NCBI RefSeq assembly: GCF_907165205.1
Contig: NC_058191.1
Location: 2,482,501-2,546,500 of the forward strand
DNA: 64,000 bases
DNA from: Coccinella septempunctata
Lineage: Eukaryota > Arthropoda > Insecta > Coleoptera > Coccinellidae
Direction: 5' to 3'
Position 1 is the stretch's first letter. Each line of letters opens with the position of its first letter. Positions 32,271 through 43,746 of the stretch are shown here, piece after piece. The notes beneath the pieces were generated by a model. The model was not told the DNA's origin. It saw only the letters and a list, made by a program, of their open reading frames with translations, and did not search any database. The position numbers and the translations under genes were made by a program.

Positions 32271-33861
32271 CAGGGTGACAATTTGAAAACAAGCCAGGCC
32301 AATTATGTCGCAACAAGGATGTTTTCAGAGGAAATGCCGGAACAGGTCAATTTGTATTCGGAGGGGGACATATGTTTCTAGCAGATTTGTAAGCCGAAAT
32401 CTCCTCAACCCTAGGTGTAGGGGCTATCACCCCTGAATTCTTAATAGGGAATAGTTGGTGAGATTTACCTCAATTGAAAGATCACTTGTCCCTCTACATA
32501 AATACTATGCAAATTTTTATTGGTTCCTTGAAGTAGTTACATGAGGTGACAATTCAAAAACTTGCCAGGCCAATTATGTCTCGACAAGGATGTTTTCAAA
32601 GAAAAAGCCGGAACAGGTCACTTTTCAAAGGGAGGGGGACATATTTGGAGAAAAATTGTAAGCCGAAATATCCCCAAACCTAGTTGTATGGGCTATCACC
32701 GCTAAATTCTTCATAGGGAATAGAGGTTGAGCTAAACCTACATTGGAAGACAATTTGTCCCTCTATATAATACTATTATTGTCTTTCAACTGAGGTATAG
32801 GTCTCACCCTCTATTCCCTATAAAAAATTTAGGGGTGACAACCCCTACACCTAAGATTGAGGAGATTTTGGCTTACAATTCTACTATAAACATGTCCCCC
32901 TCCGAATAAAAATTGACCTGTTCCGACATTTTCTCTGAAAACATCCTTGTTGAGACATAATTGGCCTGGCAAGTTTTCAAATTTTGATCCCCTGTAACTG
33001 CTTCAAGGACTCAATAAAAATTTGCCAACCATAGTATCCATGTAGAAGGTCAAGTGATCTTTCAATTGAGGTATAGCTCACCTCCTATTCCCTATTGAGA
33101 ATTTAGTGGTGATAGCTGCTACACCTAGGGTTGAGGAGATTTCGGCTTATCTTACAATAGGGAATACTCCTTCTGACGAAAATGATGTATTTTTCATGAA
33201 CTATCTTTGAAACGTTACATTTTTAAATAACCACTTCAACCGTTCCAAAAAAACTTCATTTTAAGCACTTAAAAATGAAAAATGAAAATGGGTATTCAAA
33301 GTTTAAAGCGTTTCATCTCGATTGCACAAGTTGACAACATCGACTGAAATATGCCTTGATAATGAAGGACAGCAATTGCATTATCTTGATGAGATAGACA
33401 AAGATGGCTGTCTATGAAGTCTGCGACGAACGAGGAAGGTCGTAAAATTTTATGAAATTTTGATGGCCGGTTGCAGTTGAAGCGCGCCAGTAAGTACGCG
33501 CCTGTAGATCAACAGCTGCTATTTTATAAACAAGCTGATCGGACATTCTTCTTTTCATTGTCTTGTAGGCGCTGTTGCCAAATCGTAAACTCCGCACAAA
33601 GCGATTTAAATTTTAAAACCCCATATTTGAAGGATGATTTTGAATAGTTTCCGCGGTGAATTTGAAAAAATCATGAATTAAACTCACAATTATTCAGTTT
33701 AAACTTGCATATGTAGTGATAACTCAAATTGAGGAGAGAATTCCCCATTCTGCTCAAAATATGTCCCCCTACGAATAGAAATTGACCTGTTCCGGCATTT
33801 TCTCTGAAATCATCCTTGTCGTGACATAATTGGACTGGCAAGTTTTCAAATTTTCACCCTG
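32271..33861. mobile_element. FB3 foldback element, copy 2, complete
   Basis: Starts cagggtgacaatttgaaaac and ends gttttcaaattttcaccctg, TA-flanked. Internal units of about 250 bp occur as direct (32271-32545), direct (32546-32790), inverted (32790-32995) and inverted (32996-33861 less the insertion). Each unit has caattatgtc, ggatgttttca, gagggggacat, taagccgaaa and ctatcacc in that order or its complement. R9 is inserted in the last unit; without it the element is about 1.0 kb. Confidence 0.85.
33156..33746 (+). mobile_element. R9 element, copy 1, inserted in FB3
   Basis: The FB3 text gcttacaattctgctc is split: R9 begins aatagggaatactcc and ends gaattccccatt. The same sequence occurs at 59786-60378 in a different surrounding, so its borders are well defined. 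A 77-codon frame starting MKSATNEEGRKIL runs on the plus strand but has a stop after KIL here. Confidence 0.8.
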
Positions 33862-33863
33862 TA

Positions 33864-36136
33864 TATGGAAACATATAACATGTGTGGGTTTGTCGCATGA
33901 AAAGCTCACGGAAAATGGAATCCCAGGATTTTTTTTTTCAATTTTGTGGTTGTCAATTTATTTTGTATTCAATGCAGAAAATACGGTGAGAGACACCATT
34001 TCGGAATGTCAATGAAACAGACATGTTTTTCCTCACTTTGGCACCCAGGAACCATATTTTTTTCAACAACACGTCAGGTTCAACAATAAAAAATCAAAAC
34101 AGGAAATTTAAGTTAGATCTTTGTTTGAAAAAGAACTTCGAATGTTCTTCGAAAATCATGAATTATATTGGATAGCACATCTATCCAGGAATTCTATCCA
34201 AAAAACAGATTTCATTAGGAGGCTTGCCACCAAAAAGAGTGGCAAAAAGTATATTTTTTTTTAAATTTTTGAAGATGTCGAATATCTCCAAAATCGAGTG
34301 ACTTTCACTAAGAATAAAACACATTTTTTTGAACCGTCACAACGTTCTCTACCCGCAGATACCATATTATCTATTCATTACGCCACACCCTGTATAAATT
34401 GTCGGAAAGTAAAATTTAGAAACTCAAGTAAGTTTTTGACGTACATACATAATTGACACACTAGTGTATGTAAATATTTTCCTCGTTCCCCGTTTCGGAA
34501 TAATTTACTAAATTCATTGCCGGCGAAAAAATTAATTTCAACAATTCCCAAGTTCGCCATTTCTTCTCCGAAATATGTGCTTCACGGCGAGTGCTTCAGC
34601 CACTTATTCCGTCTGAAAAATTGAAGAACCCATACTGCCCCCAGAGCATCAACACTGGAACTTTGTGTGCGTTGTAAATAAAACCCTTCATCCGCGCTGT
34701 ACGGTCAGAATAATCTGCACGGAACGTTTAAAACTTGAATTTATGAAGCCAATCGAGTCTAAAATGCCGCAACCTACTCGACTTTCCTGCGAAACGAGGC
34801 TCAAAATTAATTTTCTCAATGGGCAAAAAAGTCGAAACCGTCACGGAGGCAACAAGGAAATAATGCCTGCCTCTTCGGTTTCACTGTCCATGAAATACGA
34901 GAACGCTGATCATGCGGAAATTTGCATTTAATCACGGTCCGTGAGTTTCGTCTTTATACGATATCATCTCTGTAAATCTACATTTATATAATTAGGCACT
35001 CGTGAGTGAGCAAATCGTTCGATAATAATTAATAAGCCAAATGGCATTGAACGGCTCTTTTCCGATATACAAGCACTTCGGAGTGGTTTGTTCAGCGGCC
35101 CATATAAGTATTTCAAAGCACAAAAGGGTTGGTGAGCGATTGCGAGTGCAGGTTCTTTGCCAGAAAGGTGGGACTTGAGGGGCTGACTCGGTTTAGTGCT
35201 GCTTTGAAGAGGGCTAATCTGATGGCAGAATTAACAGGAGTTAAAGGTAGAGTTTGAAACTGAAGGTGAGAATATATGCTTTTATCCGATGGAAGAATCA
35301 ATTTTACAGACATGCCCTCAAATATTCAGCTAATTTCGTGAACAGTTTTAATTTGCACAATCCGCTACATTTACGAGGAGAAAGGGTTTTTCCAACTGAG
35401 GTTTTCTCCCAACCTCTTGTATCATACACCAAATCGTACGGTAATTCGTAAGGCTAAACGGTCCTAAAACTTTATCAAATACAATGACATAAGCAAATTG
35501 TTGTGCTCTGTTGTTCACATAGAGGGTATTCCGGAAGTAACTATGCCTACTCTCATCAGAGATAGGATAGGACTAGCTGAGTACGGATTGAATATAAAAA
35601 ACTAATTTCTAGCTTTTCCCAGAAAGCTACAGGGTGATTATCGAAATTCATGGAAATACTGAGACCATCATCAAAGCCAAACTTATCGACGTTTATTGAA
35701 ACTTGAGAGATTGGTTGTCGAAACTGGATTAAAGTGTGTTGATTATTATCAATTTTAGGTCAATGAATGTCATGAATCATGAAGTATTAGTATTCATGAA
35801 AAAATTCGACTATGTTCTGAATCAGTTGATAAAAGGGAGCAATATTTTTTAAATCCGAACTTCTTGTCTCTTTACACGATCATAATAGAAGGAAATTGAC
35901 TATATGGAGAGCCACAACTATGATATCCTTGTCCAATATATACAATGGCCGAAATTGCGACATTGATGGTTAGAAAACTTGTTCAAGTTGAACTGGAGAT
36001 CAGAAATGATTCTCTAAATGAATTTTGTTTGAATGTTATCGAAATTCATCTGTATATCAACTTACTAGGTGGGAAAATTCCTCTCTGGAAGAACCAGATT
36101 TGTTTTTTGTGTGAATCCTGTTATTTTGAGGTTATA
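33864..36136. other. Long stretch without recognised gene; less AT-rich at 34500-35250
   Basis: About 2.3 kb. The section 34500-35250 has a more balanced base composition and no partner in the window, which could reflect host sequence (a regulatory region, UTR or intron). Frames at 34665-34931 and 35113-35313 have no known motif. A gtgtggcg-CACCCTGTA-type end (ccacaccctgtata) lies at 34384-34397 and a TACAGGGTGATTATCG end at about 35628. No gene is supported. Confidence 0.4.
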
Positions 36137-37212
36137 AAGGGTGTTTCATGAGTCGTTGGCCATAGTCTAACGGTGAATGCAGGTCATCCAGGCCTTTCAG
36201 AAAACTTTCTTGTTTTGTTTGCTATCAGTTCCGGAGATACGGGGTGATTCATGAATATTGGCCTGCATTTGCGATAGCCATAACTCTGGAATGCAAGGTC
36301 CGATTTAGATCAAATTTTATGGATTTGTTCACTTCAGAAAGCTCTTTTGAACGGCTCATGAAATATCATTATTTTCGGGCAGTACTCAAAATATCATGAT
36401 TTTTCTTTCAAAACCCCAAAATCTATATTTTTTACATCCTTCACAGAAATTTCGTTATTGCCTTGAAAAACCACATAATTCATATTTTATGTAATTTTTT
36501 CGAAATGCGGTCCTGTTTTTATACCTTCGGTGATAATATTCATTGTCCCTTGCCGGGATTCTGAATGTTTTTAAATTCTGTTAAATTCTTTCTCATTTCA
36601 AACCTTCAGAACATAATGAGTGTTCATAAAAAAGTGTTTGTATGCAAAGTCTGTTATTTTTTCACGCATACTCAGTGGGAACTGAGGGTTTCCAATGAAA
36701 AACAGTTGAACAGAATTAAAAAAAAATTCAAAATTTCGATCGAAGACAATAAATAATATCACCAAAGAAAAAAACAGGACCGCATATCGAAAAAATGGCA
36801 TAAAATATGAATTCTTCGATTCCTATTCCCTTGTGACTAGTGTGCCAAGCTAAGTGAAAATTGAATTCCTTAGAATGAATATTGTTTTTCATGGCAATAA
36901 CGAAATTTCTGTAGAGGATGTGAAAAATATAGATTTTGGAGCTTGAAAGAAAAATCATGATAATTTGAGTACTGCCCTGAAAATAATGATATTTCATGAG
37001 CCGTTTAAAGTGAACAAACTCAAAAAATTTGATCAAAATCGGACCTTGCATTCCAGAGTTATGACTATAGCAAATTTATGCCAATGTTCTTGAATCACCC
37101 CGTATCTCCGAAACTAATAGCCTCAGGATATAAAACAAGTAAGATTTCTTGAAAGTCCTGGATGACCTGCATTCACCATAAGGCTATGGCCGACGACTCA
37201 TGAAACACCCTG
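36137..37212. mobile_element. FB2 foldback element, complete
   Basis: Left end aagggtgtttcatgagtcgt, then tggccatagtctaacggtga, atgcaggtcatccaggcct; right end is the complement (ggatgacctgcattcacc, aaggctatggccgacgact, catgaaacaccctg), TA-flanked. Arms of about 410-460 bp meet around a loop of about 200 bp (36546-36751). Inner landmarks tgcggtcctgtttt and aaacaggaccgcat confirm pairing throughout. Overlapping frames on both strands are palindrome artefacts. Confidence 0.9.
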
Positions 37213-37214
37213 TA

Positions 37215-38766
37215 TATCCAAGTTAGTTACTTCACTGTCTTTCCTTTGTAACCAATTTGAAATGTACAAAAACTTTATCATGCTATGAGGACAAGATAGA
37301 TATATCCTTAAACATTGACTCAACCTTCATTTCATCGTGGAAAAAATGTTAAAACTGACATCTTCACAAAACAGTCATAAACAAATATTTGCTCAAAGGA
37401 TGCAAATTATGAAAACACCATATTGTCACGAATAGATGAGAATATTTTCAACAGATTAAGATATATTGTTTATGAAAACATTTATTGAAACACCAAAATG
37501 TGAACAAAGAAATGTGCAGTAACTTTTTATTTAGAAAAATTGACAAGAGGGGGCGTATTGCTTCTTTGAAATTCCCAATAGGTACTCCAATTAGATGTAG
37601 ATTTATTCAAATTATGAATGAATTAAATCAATTGAAAAGTTTTCGATTATAAAAACAAATCTAACAACAAGATTATGAAAAGCCATTGAAATACTGACCA
37701 TCTGATTGAAATGAAAAACGTGGATCCCATCTATTTAATATGTATTGTTCGTTTTTGAGTAATAGAATAGAGAGGCTCTCTACGAAACAAATGAAATCAA
37801 TCGAGCGATAATTCCTCGATCAAGCTTTGTGAAAACGGGCATAAAGCTTTACTTCAAACTACCATTTATTATGTGTAATTATATGCTCGTACAGTTTTCG
37901 TACTGAACCCTGAATCACAAAATAATTTCAGAAACTAATATTGTGCAGCTTTGATCTCCTTATAAAGTGCTAGTTCAAAATAAAATTATTTGTGGCACTA
38001 GAGAATGTTCAAGTTTAATGAATAGAGATTAGCAAAATAATAATTGCCTAACGTCAAAGTTCCTTTGATTTTCACAGAGTAACTAGATCGATATGTGTTA
38101 AAATAAACATCTATTGAAATAAAATGCAGAATAATCCCCGGGATAACCAATTGACTTATGTATGTTACTCATGTCATTCTGCAAGTTTCAAGTCATGTCA
38201 AGCCTACTACCTGAATAATGAATTCAAGAGAATTAATACTATGTGGAGAAAGTGATTATCTTCCACTTATTCAAACAGATTTATTTAAGGGATATTCAAG
38301 TTCAATTACACCATGATATATGAAAAACAAACCCAATTCCTATTTCAGGAAATATTGAAAGCTTTGAAATAACGGAATGAGGTGAGTTTGTACAAAATAG
38401 AAGGGAATATTCTTGAGGATATGCAAAGCAGAAACTTTAATATTTCCCAACATTGCTAGCGAACAAACTAAGGTATACTTCAACCTTCCAGAACGCTGGC
38501 TCTGACGCTGACAGCCAAGAGAAGCGATGACCAAGAGAGACAACCAATGGAGACGGGGGTATAAGCGGTTTATTTGATCAATAAAGATCGTATTACCAAG
38601 GGGTTGCCGCATTTCAAACAACGTTGTACTCTAAGCAGAATCCGTAGAGCAACCCTCGGGGGTTACATTATTCGGAATAATATTGGAAATTGAACGTCAG
38701 TTTCATCTGTTACAGTCGAGTGATTCTACAGATATTTTCTCCATGGAACGGTGTATAATTGAAGTA
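37215..38766. other. Long stretch without recognised gene
   Basis: About 1.5 kb. The minus-strand frame 38340-38621 (93 codons) lies in a less AT-rich part that includes, on that strand, ctttattgatcaaataaacc, a text with a polyadenylation-like AATAAA. I considered an LTR fragment but have no second copy. No gene supported. Confidence 0.35.
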
Positions 38767-38887
38767 CAATTTTTTATTTCTATAAAAACAGTCGGTTAGC
38801 CTTTGAAATTTGACACCTACCTAGTCCATACTAGGACGAAAATATGAGGTTTCATATTTTCGACTGTTTTTATAAAAGTGAATGGAC
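38767..38887. mobile_element. Miniature R1 derivative, 121 bp
   Basis: TA on both sides. Left end tttctataaaaacagtcggt, then tagcctttgaaatttgacac; right end gtttttataaaagtgaatgg then ac. Both ends carry the R1 terminal type (cacttttat...cagtcgg), with the interior reduced to about 50 bp. It is an internally deleted R1. Confidence 0.7.
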
Positions 38888-38889
38888 TA

Positions 38890-39383
38890 CCTTTATATTT
38901 AGGCTATGTTCGGCCTGTTAACACCGGTACAGAGCGAGTCGAACTAGAATTTTATTAGATCAGCTGGTGTCAGTGGATCCTGTACAAATTGTCAATTTCT
39001 GAATAAACGAATGACAAGTGTCAATCACAAAAATCGTAGAAAAAATTAGAATTTGAATGCGATTTGTACGAAAATTTATATGAATAGATCATTATAATTC
39101 TCAGTGCCGATTAATCGGAAATTCTACAGTTTATGAATAGTTTGTTTATAAGTTGTTTTTTTGGTTTCTCTCGTTTCATAACCCTACTTCTACAGAACCT
39201 CCTTTCGCGCCCCACCTTCGGAGCTGGGACTCAAAGAGTTTATTCAGAAAACTCTGGAACGAACGACAACTATTGACACTTTTCGTTCTGAAATTGCGTG
39301 CCCGAACGACTCTGAACAAAAAGTGACGAAACAAAAAGTGCTGATTGAGTCTACTGACCGAACGCACCTTTAATTTCAAAGTT
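38890..39383. other. Non-coding stretch, no gene seen
   Basis: Text aaaagtgacgaaacaaaaag and neighbouring cgaac motifs repeat locally near 39270-39360. The minus-strand 67-codon frame at 39176-39379 has no known motif. Confidence 0.3.
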
Positions 39384-40046
39384 CGGTTATTGTTCTACCC
39401 TTATCCAAAAAATCAATCATGATTACTCCATGGCAATCCCAAAAAACTGAAGCAAGAACTTTTCCAACAGATTTTTAGACACGAAACTTCTTAGGTCTTG
39501 GAGAACCAGAGTGTCGCCATTCCATCGATTGCTGCTCTGTTTCTGGATCGTAGAAATGTACCAAAGTCTCATCCATAGTAACAATTCGGTTAAAGAAGTC
39601 TACATCGTTTTCAAATAGAGCACAGATCGAACGCGATGCTTCTACCCTTGCACGCTTTTGGTCAACATTCAAACATTTGGAGATGCATTTTGCAGCAATT
39701 TTTCTCATGACCAAATTGACGTGAGCTATATAATGAACGCGTTCGTATGAAATATTCAGTGCTTCAGATATCCGGTTTAGCCCAATTCGACGGTCCGATA
39801 AAATCATGTCATGAACAGCATCGATATTTTCGGGGACTGACACAGAAACTGGCCTTCCCGATAGGTCATCATCTTCAATGGAAAATTTACCTCTTTTGAA
39901 GCTTGCAGTCCAATTTTTCACGGTCGAATACGAAGAAAATTGATCACCAAGGGTATTAAGCATATCTTCGTAAATCTTCTTACCTGTTAACCCATTTAAA
40001 TACAGGTACTTGATGATGGCTCGATACTCATTTTTCGATTTTCACA
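39384..40046 (-). pseudogene. Mariner transposase N-terminal two thirds
   Basis: A frame of 162 residues (39963-39475) runs from MLNTLGDQFSSYSTVKNWTA through GRPVSVSVPENIDAVHDMIL, RRIGLNRISEALNISYERVH and MDETLVHFYDPETEQQS to WRHSGSPRPKKFRV. It holds the DNA-binding region and the first catalytic Asp. It stops at 39475, one codon into what is VQRSAG in other copies, and the later catalytic residues are lost with the 3' truncation. The start of the protein (to about 40046) is separated by a stop or shift. This copy has the longest uninterrupted mariner frame in the window, so it may be the youngest or simply lucky. Confidence 0.9.
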
Positions 40047-40218
40047 ATTTAGGTGGAAATCTTCTTCCTTTTAATTTATTGCGTAACTCTGGTTTACTTT
40101 TTTGACCTCAAACTTCACAGTCACATTTCTAATGAGTTATTGTTCGTTGTTATGGTAACACAATATTTTTTTTATGCATGGAACAGGTCTAGGCTAACTT
40201 GATATCAATACATCCTCG
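39384..40218 (-). mobile_element. Mariner element, copy 3, 3'-truncated
   Basis: The 5' end (plus strand: tgatatcaatacatcctcg) is intact; the 3' end breaks off inside the transposase at aacaataaccg, about two thirds of the way through. The break joins non-mariner DNA at 39383. Confidence 0.9.
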
Positions 40219-41672
40219 TTAACAGCTTTACACCAGTAGTACCTTTCTTAGACAAACAGAGAACAGAGGTTTGAGAGATTGAGGGTTTCCAGCTGCAAAT
40301 TTGAATTTTTAGAGGAGAAAGTGTGGTTTTAAGAGGCATCCTTAAAACACTTCTGAGGCAAACATTTGGTGGATGCCTTATTTATTCAATTGAAATAATG
40401 AAATAGGCTACGAACATATAAATTCTAACGAAACCCTACCCCTTTCAATTTTATCAAGGAAAACGTTACAAGAGTTACAATTGGGAACTTAAGGGTTACA
40501 AATATTGATGTTCTTGGACAAGGCACCAATTCCTGTATTTAGCACATCTTGGGTAAACAGCCCTTATATGGGATTTCGCCTCAGTTTGTTTCAAACAATT
40601 TCGAAATATGATGACATGTTGTTGGCAACTCAATGAAAGAAGAGGTAACTTTGATGTCATTGAAAAGGGAGAATTATTTGGGAAATTATTAAATGGCCAA
40701 TAATTATTTTACGGAATGTAAAATTGTTGGTATGTATTGATGGTGATTTTTGGGAACAAAAGAGAAAACCACGAAAAGGTCGAGGTGTACAAGCATCATT
40801 TACAAGACCTAGGTCCAGTTGCAGAAGTGTACCTCAAGATTTGATGCTCCATGAAATTTTGAAACTGTTATTTGTGAATGGAATAATGGAGGATTCAAAT
40901 TTAATTTCACCGGAATATTATATTTTAACGGACTTCTCTGCACCTAGGAGCTAGTACATTCATGCATCACGTTACAAAATGGCGAATGCACTGGTGAATA
41001 GACAATGGAGAAACTTCATTTTAGCTTATTTCGAGATTAGATACTCGTTCATTGTTGTATTAGATAGGGGGCCCCCAAAATGATTTATATTTATAATGAG
41101 TACTCCCTTGCTTCTGCTACCTCAAACTGCAGAAGAACTGCAATGAGCATATCAGCAATGACAATAAAATTAGCATATGTGCAATAAAAAGCTCGCATCG
41201 AGAATCGTGCAGTTGTAGACATTCTGAAATTCTCGAGTATGTCTCTGATAATTTCGCATATATGAAAAGTTTTATTACACAATTTTAACTGCCAGAAACC
41301 GTAGACAGACTCTCAAGCAATGAGAATAGTTGATAAATTAAATTCCATGTTCAATTTTATATATTCATTTCTCGTTATTTCCGAGAAAATACATCATTCA
41401 ATGACGGCGAAAATATAAATATTTTTGCGCGTCTCTTCCTAGGAAAGAAAGCGTTAGCGTTTGGCCCAAACGTCTGTTGATTCTCGAATTATGAGCAGGA
41501 AATGGTCCCAAACGATTGGGTTGGACGCAATGAGTTCGTTGTCATGTTGAATCCTGTACGTCTGTCCACTTACTTTCGGAGAAACAGAGGTAGGTATTTG
41601 AAATCTGAAAGGAAGGTTGATATTCCGAATATGACAGCTGAATGGTCAAAATCCGCTAGATTGTACCGAATA
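40219..41672. other. Long stretch without recognised gene
   Basis: AT-rich, no known protein motif. The 76-codon frame 40724-40954 and others are unsupported. Confidence 0.35.
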
Positions 41673-41680
41673 GTTAAGAT

Positions 41681-41716
41681 CAAAGATTATAGAGTTAGCA
41701 AACTCTATTATCTCTG
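41681..41716. mobile_element. 36-bp hAT-like micro-element with 8-bp target duplication
   Basis: Flanked by GTTAAGAT at 41673-41680 and 41717-41724. The insert begins caaagattatagagtt and ends aactctattatctctg, an inverted pair of 16 bases with three mismatches around a 4-base centre. The left end equals the terminus of the 618-bp element at 41856. It is either a terminal-repeat-only deletion derivative or an excision remnant with both ends. Confidence 0.85.
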
Positions 41717-41855
41717 GTTAAGATTCTATTGGGAAGAACTAACTGTCGAGTGGACTTGAAAATCAGTACACTTCATTCATATTTATTTTAGCAGTCGGTT
41801 GGCCATGAAATAATTTTCTCAAGTTTTTGTAACTAGAACAGAGTAAGGTTGAAAT

Positions 41856-42473
41856 CAAAGATTATAGAGTAGAAATATAGGAAACGCCCTCATATCGCTA
41901 GTACTAAAAACCGACTACATTTTGGCCAGTGAAAACACGCGTGACAATGAGATGGCGCTAAAAACGCACTGTTAATACAGGAAAACTCTTTGATAACAGT
42001 TTTCTGTTTTTTTATTGAGGGGCGCGAAATTCGAATTCTATTTCTCGTATTGCATTCCAATATTGACTTTGTTTCTATCAGAAAACAAACATCCTGAGCG
42101 ACAAAACAAAAGTATGGTTTTGCATTGTGATCAGGATGTTAGTTTTCATCTGAACATTGTTTGGAATCAATTGATATCAAAGAAAAACGCTGTTGAATGT
42201 GCTATATGTTTATTTGCAATTCATAAAAAAATTACAAAATCAGCAACTAGAACGAGCCAGATAAACAAAAATCGGAATGACAATCAAAACATTCAAAACC
42301 TCTTTGATCAAAATTGACGTCTGAAATCTTAAACAATTTCATATATTTCTGCAAATGGCACTCAAATTAATATTTTAACCAGTCCTAGCGTCTTAAAAAC
42401 ACGCGTGACCCACAGATGGCGCCTAGATCGCTTTAGTCGCCTCGTTTCCCATCTTTCTACTCTATAATCTTTG
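41856..42473. mobile_element. hAT-like non-autonomous element, 618 bp, perfect 8-bp target duplication
   Basis: GTTGAAAT at 41848-41855 recurs at 42474-42481 and reconstitutes the R1 text when the insert is removed. Terminal repeats begin with 17 identical bases (caaagattatagagtag and its complement ctactctataatctttg); about 29 of 31 terminal bases match. Subterminal direct repeats acacgcgtgac followed by gatggcgc occur at about 41935 and 42402. The 100-codon frame at 42015-42317 has no transposase motif I can see. The 8-bp duplication fits the hAT superfamily. Confidence 0.9.
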
Positions 42474-42739
42474 GTTGAAATGTCGGTAATGTCATAACGA
42501 CGTTGCCACAACTAATATCAAATTTTTATTGCGAAAATGCCGAAAGTGATTGAAAAAAGAGACCGGCTTTTAGGAAGTGCTATTTAGAATTCAGGTCCGC
42601 TCATTCAAATAGTTATACCCTGATATTCTAAAATCCATAATACGTCTGACGGTAGCGAACATATTCAATGTAAGAGAATTCATATAATGTTTCATCTAAA
42701 TATAAACGACTTCTATTTCATCTGAATATTTCCACAATC

Positions 42740-42840
42740 AGCAAGATTGTGAATGAAGAGGATGACAAAGAATTTCCTTCTATTGGTAGACCCAAAAAAG
42801 TAGTGGCATTTGAGAATTTTATGTTTGAGGGAATAAATGC
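42740..42840 (+). pseudogene. R1 transposase exon relic
   Basis: Reads IVNEEDDKEFPSIGRPKKVV, preceded by SARL-like residues in place of TIRK. The same segment appears in R1 at 46199-46300 (minus strand, IRKIVNEEDDLEFPSIGRPK), in R1 at 49530-49600, and in a longer form at 53968-54223. In the 46-kb copy a tatatttcag text directly before it looks like a 3' splice site. I infer a DNA-binding region of a DDE transposase, since insect TA-targeting transposases have an IRKIV..E...GRPKK-like step, but that is weak. Confidence 0.45.
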
Positions 42841-43487
42841 AAAATTTCACTACCTAATTATTATTATTATTGTATCAATGTATTGAGATGAAAAGCCACA
42901 AATACGCGCCGGTTGTCCTGTAAATTGTTTATTCATGTGAAATTTTTGTTCAAAGGTTCATCTTGACTTGAAACTACCTTTAATTTCTTTTACTCATATT
43001 GATGCAAGATGATTTTTGTTGGAGAATTCAACATTCTTGTAATTATCCGTTAATTCCTTCGGCAGATACCCATTCCCAACCACTGCATCATATGCATTTC
43101 ATCTTCGGGTTAATATTTTTGAAATCTACAACTGATGTAAAGTATTCAAACTTTAGCCAAAGAAGTTAACGAACATTAACTCTCCTCAAGCTAGTGCATA
43201 TTATGATATTATACTGATCTCTTGCTTTTTCCATGCAAATAACTGGATTTGGTATGCCTTCAATCAGTTTGTATAAACTTCAATTATGTTCGTCACATAT
43301 TTTCCGAAGAGATTCGACATTGTGATAAAATACGTAATAACAGAAAGTTTTACGTAGAACTGGCAGCGTTGATTTAAAACTCAAAAATGTTTTGACAAGC
43401 GTCATAACCCCACATTTTCGTACTATACAGAGTGAAATGTGTCAAATTTCCATGGCCAACCGAGTGCTAAAATAAAAGTGAATGTAG

Positions 43488-43746
43488 TATAGGTACCCAA
43501 ATGTCAACCAACGACACGCCATGTGAATTTGTTTTTGGGGATAGCGTCATTAAAAATGGCTAAATAATATTTTTATTCTGACAGTCAAACATCGTTGGGA
43601 TAGTTGAATGCTTTGGATGGTTACCACACTTGTGATCTCAACAAGTGTACAAAATTTCCAGACTATTCCCCCTATTCTATTTTTTTATCTATTAGTCAAT
43701 TTTCGATCGATATAAGATGAATCGCGATTTCTTCTAAGTCATGTTA
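43488..43746. other. Short non-coding stretch
   Basis: Nothing recognised. Confidence 0.3.

Larger units (their letters stand above)
41769..43487 (+). mobile_element. R1 element, copy split by a hAT-like element
   Basis: Left end cttcattcatatttatttta, gcagtcggttggccatg; right end ccatggccaaccgagtgcta, aaataaaagtgaatgtag. TA lies on both sides. Removing the hAT-like insertion leaves about 1.1 kb. An internal segment (about 42740-42840) encodes the relic described in the entry for 42740. The inner order of blocks (gtgccgaaagtgattga, ccgctcattcaaatag, gacggtagcgaac) is the complement of that in 45417-46641. Confidence 0.85.

Noticed and set aside
36565..37051. Several overlapping frames on both strands
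   Set aside because: They lie in the loop and right arm of the FB2 foldback and reflect open AT-rich sequence, not a gene.
38340..38660. Possible solo LTR on the minus strand (AATAAA-like text in ctttattgatcaaataaacc)
   Set aside because: No second copy, no TG...CA borders with a target duplication, and no primer-binding site could be identified.
42015..42317. 100-codon frame as the hAT transposase
   Set aside because: No hAT dimerisation or DDE motifs, far too short, and it lies within a 618-bp non-autonomous element.
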